From Chalciporus piperatus (taxonomy: Eukaryota; Basidiomycota; Agaricomycetes; Boletales; Boletaceae): 64,000 nucleotides of DNA. Below are positions 23,055 to 33,152 of the stretch, one piece after another. Made by a program: the position numbers and the translations under genes. The stretch is taken from the NCBI GenBank assembly GCA_038093975.1, contig JBBPTG010000107.1, positions 24,196-88,195 on the forward strand. Reading direction: 5' to 3'. Numbering within the stretch: position 1 is the stretch's first letter; each line of letters opens with the position of its first letter. The notes below the pieces were generated by a model. That model ran no database searches. It saw only the letters and a list, made by a program, of their open reading frames with translations, and was not told the origin of the DNA.

Positions 23055-24786
23055 TTATTCAATCTCCACCATATAGCCAGCCTTAGCCATCGGATGATCC
23101 GTTCGGCTAGTATCTTCACCGAAAACACAACTCATCCTTCCTCGAATGAGATCGAAGGTGAGGAGAGGTTTGGGGGTTCGGAACGGTTGGAGGTATTTGA
23201 GATGGCGGCAGCTCGACAATGATGTCAGACTTCCGAGGTCAGCCACACATTTGTCCTGGCTGGCATCAATCGCGAATTTCATGATACTAGAACTTGTAGA
23301 AGCTGTGTTGCGACTACCCGAGACCCTGCAGAAGCCTCTAGCATAGCCGTCTTTAGATGCGGCGACGCGCATGAGAACACTATTGGAGGAGAAAGGTCCT
23401 GGTAGTGTAATAGCGAAGATGTTATGGATGTCGATGGAAAATGGGAGTACATGGCCCTCCTGGGGTTCTGGGAGTATGAAATCAATGCAGTCGAAGCCTA
23501 TGTGATTGACCTGGCACAAAGACTTGAGGAACCTGATGTTAGTTGACCCACTCAGAGGGTCAACTATGGAATCTCGGAGGAGGGTCGTGGCGTGCACGGA
23601 CCCATCGAAGACGCATTCGTGCGTGAGGCGAAGGACGGGAATGCCGTTGCAGAGGGGATGTGGATCGACAGGCAAAGTGAAAGCTTGCATTATATCACCC
23701 CCAACGCACAGGATGTATGTGCTCGAAAGGAGAACCCGGGTCCACGAATAGCGCATTCCTTCCTGGGATTTCGTGAGCAACATAACAATCACCTTATCCA
23801 AAACCTACCCATTTGGGAGGTTCATAAACGATGCGAGTTCGTGTATCGAAGATTAAATCCCACTCAAACCTTTCGCCGATGTGCAGGAACGGTGCTATCC
23901 CATTCATGAAACGCATAGAAGTAATATTGTCGCTTTGAATAGGGAGATCCATGGCGAATGAAAATTCCAGTGGGCTGGAAGCACTGTCATTCAGGTCCAC
24001 TCTGAACTCCAAAATTTTCATATTCAAGTTCCTGTTGCACAGAACACGATGCCAGTGAGGAAGTGAATCAATTATTTGAAGACGGTGTCAAGAGAACGCA
24101 CGGAAGGTACATACCGTTGAAGCAGAGGCATTCGTCGATCGTGGAGCCCACTGATCGCGATATAAACTCGCTCTCCTTCGCTAGATGACATCGAACATGA
24201 AAACCAGTCGGATATCAACCCTTCATCTTTCCATATGACCTTTCGGAATTTGAATGGTTTCCGAATCCTTTGATTGATTCTGTAGAGCACGATCTTGTTG
24301 GATGACTCGCAGGTGACGACCCATTTCCCGTAGATGAATTCAATAGGGCCTTTTCTTGGTGCTTTGAAGCGGAGCCTCGAATATGATACCTCCCCAATGT
24401 CCTTGTTGGTCCAAGCCCGCGCAACCCGACCTGATTGCACCAGGACACGCTCGAGATAAGGAGTTGGTTGATGAGGGAATGGCCCGCACGGACGAGGCAA
24501 GCATGCAGACGCATACAGATCTTCCCAAAGTTTACGATCGCCCGTAATAGCATGGAATCGCTTCGAGGCCTAGAGGAATGCTGCATCAGTAAGTTACGGA
24601 GAACACAACTGCAGTTGAGTCGCCGAAAAAAAGTCCAATACCCACCTGTCTCACGCGGATGACGTCCAGCGGGTTTGCATAGCTGAGGATCTGGCAGATA
24701 ATTTCATCTGGGAGAGAGTTCCCTTGGGATTTCATGGCGTTCGTCCCAGTGTGGCCCGGGACTAACAAGATGGAGGGGTCTGCCAT
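23055..24786 (-). CDS. F-box protein, copy 2, intact
   Basis: Four exons (24786-24646, 24569-24115, 24031-23809, 23762-23055) read through in frame to give 508 residues. The F-box is at residues 23-60 (NSLPDEIICQILSYANPLDV) and would bind Skp1 in an SCF ubiquitin ligase. The rest is a lineage-specific region without recognised WD40 or LRR repeats; it has regularly spaced blocks such as WEDLYASACLPRP, KWVVTCESSNKIVLY and DLIFDTRTRIVYEPP, which could form a beta-rich substrate-binding domain. It is the only intact one of four related copies in the window (others at 17499-19133, 32480-33045, 39722-40539). Introns are 46-83 bp. Target proteins are unknown. Confidence 0.82.
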
Positions 24787-25289
24787 TGGTCTGCCATGTA
24801 AATTATAGGGGAAGGGCGTTCCTAGTTTCCCAAATCAAGGTAAAGTACATAGAACCCGGGGAACTTTGCCCTGAAATCTCACGCGCACGCTCGAAGGTGG
24901 TCGACGTATGACATCGAGCAGCCATCGAGCAAGTCCTTCCCTCAAAGTCTCTCTTTAAAATCTCAAGCTCCGGGGAAGAATTGGGTCTATCAACATGTGC
25001 TGCTGTCGGATCGCTAGTACTACCGTGGCAATGATCCTCCTCGCTCCCTTCGCCCGTAACATAGCCAAACTCCCCACGTACGCCATCAAAACATAAGTAT
25101 GAGATATGGGGAACTCGGTAACGATGTACTCGCTAGGTACACAGTTCTATTCCATGAAGCGAACGAGACATTTGGACGACTCATTCCAAATCGTCATCTT
25201 TACTTGAATATTACTAGTCTTGGGATCTTGTCAAGGACTCGGAGTTGTGGTCGCCTTGATCTACTTTGCCATCCATACGGTAGTGGGTT
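24787..25289. other. Intergenic, no clear gene
   Basis: Holds the F-box gene promoter. A 34-codon plus-strand frame starting near 24993 (MCCCRIASTTVAMILLAP) has a hydrophobic stretch, but nothing else supports it as a gene. Confidence 0.4.
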
Positions 25290-25541
25290 TCAATAGGGAC
25301 ACGCCCGATGTCTCATCCAGATTCCAGGTGGATGCACTTGAATGACGACGTAAAACTAGCAACTAACCCAAAAGTTAGCGTGCATGAACATGAATGTAAA
25401 CTTAGTACCCACCTCATTTACACACTCATACTCGACGACGGACGTCAGATCACTTGAACCAACGACGATCTTGCGAGACGGTTGCGTGACGAAGCGGTAG
25501 ACATCACTCGGTCGCGTGATGTCACCCAACGTCTCACTCAT
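25290..25541 (-). CDS. Small hypothetical protein (64 residues)
   Basis: Exon 1 (25541-25413) encodes MSETLGDITRPSDVYRFVTQ and continues to VVEYECVNE. A 57-bp intron with donor GTGGGT and a GCTAAC branch-like site leads to exon 2 (25355-25290), ending at a TGA. The frame is kept across the junction. I do not recognise a family. The 43 residues of exon 1 look coding (balanced composition, good ATG context), but the second exon is less convincing and the gene might continue differently. It is transcribed divergently from the gene starting near 25730. Confidence 0.35.
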
Positions 25542-25729
25542 ACACGTGGAGATCGCGTTTTGCCCATGGCTTGCGTGTCCGCCTTATTTCATTAACGATC
25601 TAATCCCGCGCGCGAGCGATCGAGAGGTGGCATCGATTATCTAAAAAAAAACTGGCAGCCTCGTGTTTGGGGCATTCACAAAGGCTTGACCTTGATTCGA
25701 GTCTTTAACCTCTTCGACTCACTCTCCAG

Positions 25730-27187
25730 TGTCCAAGAAGCAAGAGGGAGAGCGACAAGTGTCCATTCCCAGCGAGCCGCTGACACCCATCGGTTACCCC
25801 ACGACCTTGCGAGATCAGATTACGCTGCAGAGCGTGCGGGTAAGATGCGTTACAGGGATGCCAACAGCAACAGTGGTGAGCTTCCCGATCTGAGCCTACG
25901 CCAAAGATGACGCATCGTACTGATCGTTTGTCTCTTCCTTCGTTGACTCGAATCTGGAATGGCAAGACTCCTCCTATGACATCGTCCAGGTTCAGGCAAA
26001 ACCACGTCGTCACCCGCGTGCTCCAACCACCGTACAGATCTTGCCTGATGACTTCGATGCCATGACGCAGGACTACGAAACAGCCGCCCCGACGGAGATG
26101 TTTCTGAACGATGGCGTGACGGAGGTGAAAATGGTGAAAGATGGGATGGATCCGGTTGTGGACGACGATCCGCGGTATAGCCGTGTGTATGGGGAATGGG
26201 CCGCCAGGCACGAAGTCCATCGTCAGGAGGCACCATTGCCTTCCGACTTTGAAAAGTATATGGAAGAGGTGTCGAGGCGCCTCCAGGAGGTAGGCGTCGA
26301 CGAGCAAGGGAACTTCCAAGATGCGACTATTCGGGCTCGTGGCGGGATGCCCCCAAGACTCTACCAGCCACAACCTCAACACGCAGGAGAAGGAGGGCGA
26401 GGGGAAAAGGTAACCATGTGGAGAGAAGAAGTTGCGCGGAACGATGTGGCGTTGGGCGAGTTTGGCGAGTCGGTGGCGGGGATGACCGACACTATTCGGC
26501 GGAGAACGTACACCATGGATCAAGCGACGATTAAGCCGAGAGGAGTAGAAGTGAGCCTATGATACCTTCAAAGGGTTCAACAAGAGCGCTGATGTTCTGT
26601 AGAACCTCCAAGCCGCGCTGCGACGGAGCCCGTCGAGCGCATCTCAATCGTATCGATCTGAGAAGATGTATACGCCATCGGAGCTGAAACCGCATGGCAC
26701 ACCCAAGCCACAAAAGGCTGCTGCGATTACGGTCAAACGTGACAAGCGCACAAGAGACCCGAGCCCGACTCGATCGGAGAGGATCTACACATTGGCGGAG
26801 CTCAACGCCCTCGCAGTGCAAAGTTTGAAGAATTCACCTCCTCGCTGCAACGCGTTCAATGGACAGGAACTCCACAATGCCGGAAGCGCGAGCAGTTCGC
26901 CTCCTCAAAACGTGAACAATAGGCATAAAGCAAGTCCGACTTTGCCATCCAGAAGTCGATCGTCATCCACGTCATCCATAGAGGGCGTCCTCATGTCCTG
27001 CCAGCCTTCTCTTCTGCATATCGCTCCGGTATTGTCTAGCCTTGGAATCCGACGACGGGAACATCTTCGTGCGTTCGCGAGGCTGAGAGAAGAGACGAGG
27101 GACAGAGAAATGAAGGAAGAGATGCTGAAGCAAGGAGTAACGATGCTAGAGTGGGCAATTTTGGTGGATAAAATACAGGAGCTCTGA
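25730..27187 (+). CDS. Uncharacterised protein, 5' end uncertain
   Basis: Three exons are supported: 25730-25839, 25990-26550 and 26603-27187, all in the same frame, giving about 418 residues. The first reads SKKQEGERQVSIPSEPLTPI. The middle contains VQILPDDFDAMTQDYETAAP and an acidic stretch. The last contains a basic Ser/Pro-rich region and ends in a charged helical segment (RRREHLRAFARLREETRDRE) followed by MLEWAILVDKIQEL. There is no ATG in frame at the 5' end; the exon starts TG after a CTCCAG acceptor, so an upstream exon, possibly one ending in A of a split start codon, is needed. Composition suggests a mostly disordered, nuclear-type protein. No family is recognised. The 150-bp first intron could contain another exon. 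Confidence 0.5.
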
Positions 27188-27893
27188 GTAAATCAGCGAC
27201 TCCATTTCCACCCCATGTTCTGGTACGCTCGGCTGAGCCATTTCCTGGGCATGTTCGCTGATAAGATCAGCTGCAGTAAGATGCTAAAGAAACGTACCCA
27301 CTCTTTCTAGGAACGACTACGATTCCATGCGTATGCGATATATGTTGGATGTGTTGGTAACTTGGTGTAGTATGATTGAGCAAGGGAAAGGAAAACTTGC
27401 AAGAAGTCCAAATTAGCTAGCTCCCACGATCGTTTGGAAATTACTAACCGGTAAACCCGTCAAATGCCTCCTTGATTCACCTCAGCAATTTGGAACGGGT
27501 AGGCTACCGAATTCGAACGCTTTCGCAGTTCTACTTTGATCCACATCGAGAGAAATAGAATCGACACGGTTCAGTGCGGTGTCGCTGACACCGAATCGTA
27601 TCTAACTTGAATGCTCTAACCCGGCGGGAGTCTAACTTACCTACTCAACATCAGATCATATGAACGCCCCGACTTAGTTGTCCAAGCACTCAGAGAGATG
27701 ATTGCGCTTCAAAGAATTGCCATGTCTACTGGCAGCTGTCGCGCAATGCGACGGGAGTTGCAGGTTCCCCTCACCTCAGTCACACCGGAGGATTTCCCAC
27801 CATCACTGACATGGGGACTCGATGGGAGTATCGGAATTCTTCGTCCTGTACTTTCCCTCCTCTCTCCGATAGTATCCCCAAAAGCAGTCTATC
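27188..27893. other. Intergenic, no gene seen
   Basis: 700 bp between two plus-strand genes: downstream region of the first and promoter of the dehydrogenase. Nothing else recognised. Confidence 0.5.
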
Positions 27894-28916
27894 ATGTCAG
27901 CGGACGCAAAAGTTTGGTTCAGTGAGCATTCTTTCCCATATGAATTTCCTCTATCCTGATCTTATATCCAGTCACCGGCTGCTCTTCGGGCTTCGGGCTC
28001 TGTATTACCGAGTATGCCCTGAAGAACGGTGATAGGGTCGTCGCAACCCTGCGCAAACCAGAAGTTCTCTCCGATTTGGCTGCAAAACATCCAGAAAACC
28101 TTCTAGTCCTTACGCTTGACGTTACCTCGCCTTCAGAGGTGATCGCTGCCTTCACTGCAAGTCGGGAAAAGTTTGGTCGCATTGATGTCGTCGTAAACAA
28201 TGCTAGGTTCGGCGTCATAGCGGAAGTAGAAGGCACCACCGAACGCACTGCGCGAGATGTTTTTGAAGTTAACTTCTGGGGTGCGTCGCATGTAAGCAGG
28301 GAGGCAGTTAGGTTCTTCCGCGAAGAGAATAAGCCGATGGGGGGGAGGTTACTCCAAGTATCGTCGTTGTCGGGCATTCGCTCCTCCGCCGCGAGTGTGT
28401 ACTATTCTGCTAGGTGAGTTTTTTCATATTGACGATCGATCCGATGACTGACGCAGCGCATAGCAAATTAGGTAGGTCGTTGTGATCCAAGAGATTGCCG
28501 TCTGACTAGCTGACCTTCCTTGGGTAGCTTTTGAAGCCCTCAGCGAAGGCCTAGCAGCAGAACTCGACCCAGATTGGAACATCAAGGTAAACATATCCGA
28601 TTATCTCCCAGGATCTCTCGCTAATTCACCACTTTCACATATCGTCATGGAATCTCCGTAGGTGACCATCCTCGAACCTGGTCCATTTCGCGCGAAATGT
28701 CCCACCGTCAATGTTGCAGAAAGTTCGGAATCCAATGTTGTAACCGATCCAATCCACCCGGCATACACTGATCCCGCGTTGCCGACGATGCAGTGGCGTG
28801 CGATGCTGGCGAATTCTGATCCGGTATTCAACGGTCCCGACAAGTTCGCAGATGTAGTCTACAGGGCTGCTTACTTGGAGGACCCTCCGATGAGATTGCC
28901 TGTGCACAATTCGTAA
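27894..28916 (+). CDS. Short-chain dehydrogenase/reductase with an 8-nt microexon
   Basis: Exons 27894-27921, 27972-28413, 28464-28471, 28528-28586 and 28662-28916 give 263 residues. The cofactor motif TGCSSGFG is at 11-18, NNA of the central strand follows, and the catalytic SLSG...YSASK motif has Tyr154 and Lys158. The lysine codon lies in an exon of only 8 nt (28464-28471) flanked by introns of 50 and 56 bp; without it the active site and frame are lost, so it is well supported. It is an NAD(P)-dependent oxidoreductase of the classical SDR type; substrate unknown. The stop comes right after RLPVHNS. Beyond it, in another frame, the DNA still encodes KGKELIETADKWTSWSEDV, a typical SDR tail, so the C terminus appears lost through a one-base shift near 28915. 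Confidence 0.85.
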
Positions 28917-29242
28917 TCCTGAGACCGAAAGGAAAGGAATTGATTGAAACTGCTGATAAGTGGACTTCATGGTCTGAGGATGTATTTATAATTTCTGAAG
29001 GATTGAATGGTTCATGCTCTCGCGGTTTGACGAAGGAATCTCGCCATATGTCTCATTTAGCTTGTATATTGTATCATAGTGCCTGCATGGATGTTGCCAC
29101 TCCGGCTGGTCCAAACACCTGTACATAACGCGTCCTGTACGACTTCCGTCAAGCTTCCATCAACACGCGCCAGAACTCGTTTGAAATCAGAGAAGATATT
29201 CGTAACTCTTTACGGTTGGCCGATTCTGAGTCTGTGCTTCAC

Positions 29243-31589
29243 ATGAATCCGGGATTTTCACACGTCAGCTCAGAGGAACAGGGGACCGGGCCAGATACAT
29301 CCATTCCTCGTGGAGTAGTCGCTGCAGAGGCACCATCCGACAACCCCAGCTCTCATGCCAGCTCTACCACTGGTGTACATGCACGTGGCAAACGTACCGC
29401 GATATTTATCCAGGACGAATGTCTCAAACATCGCTTTATACGCTCGCGCGATGTTTCAGGCATCGTTGAGCGCCCCGAACGGCTCCATGCAGTCAAACTT
29501 GGCTTCGCCGCAGCGATTTCACGTATCGAGGAGGTTGAATGTGCCACATTTTCTAGGGGAAATGAGGCAGATAGTGCTGCTGCCCGGGGAGAGGTGGCAT
29601 CTGCAGCTTCAGGGGCCGACGAACTTGCCGCTGCACTGGAACGCATGGCGATCGCACCTACCCCAGCGAGTCAGTCACTTCGTACCTCCTCAATCAGAAT
29701 TCGTCGAACATCAGCATTGGTTGCGCTCCTTAGCAATCCGGCCGTAAAATACATCCACGGAGACGTCGACGGGGATGTTTACCTCGAGAACCTCGTCGCT
29801 TGGGCGCGCGACAGCCAGGAGAACATCACAAAGAAGGGCTCGGAGATTCCGGAAGGGATACCACCGCTTGACTTGTACCGTCAGTAATTTCAACGATTCT
29901 GACGTTCGACATACAAATGTGACCTATGGGTATTTTCATCATAGTCTGCCCGGAATCGATCAACGCAATCCAAGGCGCTATTGGCGCTGTATGCGAGGCG
30001 GTTGATGTTGTCGTTGCAGCCACTCGAATATCATCTTCTGTAGGGTTCGACGATCCCGAAGCTTGCGAACGTGCGTTCGTTACGGTTCGTCCACCGGGAC
30101 ATCATTGTGGGGAAGATACGCCGTCTGGATTTTGTTTCGTCAACAACGTGGCCGTTGCAGCTGCACATGGTATGTCCTTGGCGACCCGTAGGTGTCTCGT
30201 TCTCAAAGCTAGATTGCCAGCCCATTTGAATCACGGGATACAAAGAATTGTCATCCTTGATATTGACCTCCATCATGGTTCGTGACTTTATTGATGACAA
30301 TGGCTTCCAGAATAATGCTTTCTTCAGGGAATGGGACACAGTCGATCGTGTGGCAGATAAACGAAGAAACGTATCGACAAACCCTCGAGTCTGAGCTCTC
30401 TCCCACAGATGGGCCTCCTGAAAAATCAGGTCCTCGAATATTTTATGGTTCTATTCATGATATACTATCATTCCCCTGCGAGGTTTGTCCTCCACCGGAG
30501 CACGATTTCGAGCTGATGTTTCATTTTTGACTACGTAGGATGGGAAACCGGAGACGGTCCAAGCAGCATCTACGTCGATTCACGGACCTCATGGACAGTA
30601 TATCGAAAACATACATCTTCAAAGATATGGTTCGGAGGCGCACTTCTGGGACGTTCTCTACCCACGGCATTACGTCAATCTCTTGCAACGCGCTCGAGAG
30701 TTTTTGGATCAAACCGGAGGCCCTGGTGACGATGTCCTTATTTTCATCAGGTACGATCAATGATTGTCCCTCTCGTGGTCATGAAGCAATGTTCACCGCT
30801 TCTTGCTCTATGTAGCTGCGGTTTCGATGCGTGTGAACACGAGTTCCCGTCCATGTCCCGGCACAATCGTAAAGTTCCCGTGGGATTCTACCATAGGTTC
30901 ACTCGCGAAACGTGCAGGATGGCAGACGTCTATGCACAGGGCCGAGTCGTCAGCGTACTCGAAGGCGGGTATAGTGACCGTGCGCTGACGAGCGGGGCTA
31001 TGGCACACCTCTACGGGCTAGTCGATGGATCCCTCTCGGCGCGAGCAGGAGTTTCTCGGTCAGAAGAGTGGGTTGATGAGACCTGGTGGGACGAAGCAAA
31101 CTTGGTCAAGGCAAGTGACTGGTGTAGTATGAACTTCGTATTCCCACTTCATGCTCACGCCCATTTGTACAGCTCGAGAAAACGGCCAAGTCGCGCAAGT
31201 CGGCCGCCCGCACGTCGGGCGTAGGCATCGGCGCAGATGGGTGGCTCGCTCGCGCTGTGGAACTTCTACCCTTGCTTGGTGTGGACACAAAGACGCCCTC
31301 CTCTTGGGGTACAGGCACGAACACGTGGGTGCCACCGACGTCGATGACGTTGCGTGAGCGTAAGAAGCCAGGGTCCGACACTGGGAGCGGAAGAGGGACA
31401 CCGCCAGATTCTGAAGGGCGGAAGAACGATGGTAGGTCTGCTACAGGAAAGCGGTCAGCGAAGAATGCAGGCACAAGTGTCGAGGTGTCACCATCCCCTA
31501 CTCCGGGTGAGGAGGAAGGTGTGCGCTCGGAGAGGAAATTGCCGAGGGTCATATTGCATGTTCGTCCTCCCCCTGACACGACTGGATAA
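29243..31589 (+). CDS. hos3: Class II (Hos3-type) histone deacetylase
   Basis: Seven exons (29243-29879, 29945-30169, 30221-30277, 30328-30482, 30539-30750, 30816-31110, 31173-31589) encode 665 residues. After a disordered N terminus comes the deacetylase core. [20 protein letters not shown] places the catalytic His pair at about 265-266; [10 protein letters not shown] (300-308) supplies the zinc ligands Asp301 or Asp303 and His305. [11 protein letters not shown] and [11 protein letters not shown] are the later core motifs. The arrangement fits fungal Hos3/HosB enzymes, which remove acetyl groups from histone tails. The basic Ser/Lys-rich C terminus ([11 protein letters not shown]) may bind DNA or direct the protein to the nucleus. 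The last intron appears to use a GC donor (AAG|GCAAGT at 31111); an in-frame GT donor six bases earlier is a weaker alternative. Start chosen at the first ATG of the open frame. Confidence 0.9.
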
Positions 31590-31790
31590 TCGATCCGATA
31601 CTGGGCGCGTGTTGCATAGACCGTGTCGTGTATATGTTTATATGTCGTCTGGCTGACGAGGCAAACGTGCGCTCCAGAGCTCGGGGTGGTATGAAAATCA
31701 CTAAAATTGCTTTGACCAAGCTGACCAATAAATCGATTAATCGTGATAGACAAAGTACTCCTATTCGACGCGTTAGCGTTTGAACACGAC

Positions 31791-32537
31791 ATGAACTCAG
31801 ACAACTCGTCGTCACTCACGGAAGAATCGCCCCTGCTCGTCGAACTGGGTGACTCGGACATGCTCAACAGCACTCACTCGTACACGCTATACGACTGGAT
31901 CGAACTTGCCAAACAATCCGACCAAGTGGTCGCCCGTGTCGTCCACTATAAACACCGCCCACATTACTACCAGCACGACTATGTGTTGATTACAATAGAG
32001 TCGCCTGCGAGCCAGCCAGCGGAGACACCAATGACAGTCATGATCACCCGTGACATCCATGGGCCCAACTTCCTCTCCTGGTTTTCACTCTTCGGCGAAA
32101 CAAAAGTTCGGTTCTCGGTGCTCGCCACAGGCAAAGACGAACACATCCATGATGCCCTCGTTGGCGAGCCACTCAATTGGACAAGGGACAAAGCCCCACC
32201 ACTCCGGGAAATCACCCTCCGCATAACCTTGTTCGCACCACCCCGTCTCATCCTTCCAAATCACTGTCGCGCATTCACGTCGTACATCCTGCCGGTCATC
32301 AGGGGTATATTCAAGAGCGACGGGACCGTTTGTCTCCCAACAGGTTCCCGCGATTTTGTCCCTTGATTGGCGTTCGAGTGTCAGACTGCCCGTCTGTAGG
32401 AGAGGTCGTGAGTCATACTATAGGGGCTTGGATCAAGTCGGCCGATATGCTCGGAATATCAGAGGTGAGCAGTTATTGGTGATGATTTCAACGTGGATTC
32501 GAATTGAGGTGCCGTGCAGCTGGAGCGCCCATTGTGA
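31791..32537 (+). CDS. Orphan protein next to the deacetylase gene
   Basis: The open frame starting at 31791 is long (MNSDNSSSLTEESPLLVELG..., then SYTLYDWIELAKQSDQVVAR and SWFSLFGETKVRFSVLAT) and looks coding. It closes at 32366 if unspliced (191 residues). A spliced model is also consistent: exons 31791-32278, 32344-32464 and 32520-32537, in frame, 208 residues, ending KSADMLGISELERPL. I prefer the spliced form because the second exon reads like protein (CPLIGVRVSDCPSVGEVVSH), although its donor, GTCGTA, is weak. No known domain is recognised; there is no signal peptide or membrane helix. The predicted mix of beta strands could make a small globular domain. A broken F-box copy lies convergently on its 3' side. 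Confidence 0.5.
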
Positions 32538-33045
32538 CTTTAATGACAACAACGCAACTCCCCGGGGGTTCTTGTATTGCTGATAACAAATCTTCCCCTG
32601 CACTCCATCAAATTGTATGGAAGTTTGAGCATAACAGAATTCGTTGATCCAAGCCTCCATTTGAACAAGCTTGCTGACAGTCGAGACACATTTATCGTTT
32701 GTAGCATCGATCATGAACTTGACACTATAATACTTGTGATCCGAAGCTTCGGAAATCTTGCACCACCCCCTGGCATATCCATCATCAGAGGCCTGGACAA
32801 ACATATGTGCTATAAAATGATCTCTGGAGAATGGAGTGCCGACCTCGCAAATGTCAACCGTGAAGGCACAGTGCGTGTCCATGGACATTGGGAGGACAGC
32901 ACCAGAAGAGAACCTTGGTAATGCCAGGTCGACACAAAAGGTTTCATAATGATGTTTTTTGGAGTTCCCCATAAGAGCCTGATACAAGTCGACCCAGTCA
33001 GCGGATCAATGATGGAATCATGAATAAGGGACACTGCCAATACAC
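32480..33045 (-). pseudogene. F-box protein gene, copy 3, 3' fragment
   Basis: Only the C-terminal part of the F-box family is present. The minus strand reads HDSIIDPLTGSTCIRLLWG, then after a frame change YETFCVDLALPRFSS, MDTHCAFTVDI and IQFDGVQGKICYQQ. It is close to the end of copy 1, differing by substitutions and small indels, and is less like copy 2. There is no F-box, no exon 1-3 and no start. After KICYQQ the sequence no longer matches the family. It therefore records a duplication of copy 1 (or its parent) followed by truncation. Confidence 0.75.
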
Positions 33046-33152
33046 AACTTGCCTAGATCGAGGAACAGGGGCAACGCATGGTATCATGGGAAAGAATATC
33101 TCCCGGCGCGTGAAGAAGAAAACATACACTCGTACATATGGACTTTCTGAAC

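Noticed and set aside
24993..25097. 34-codon frame with a hydrophobic stretch and three cysteines
   Set aside because: Too short, no homology recognised, and no exon to extend it.
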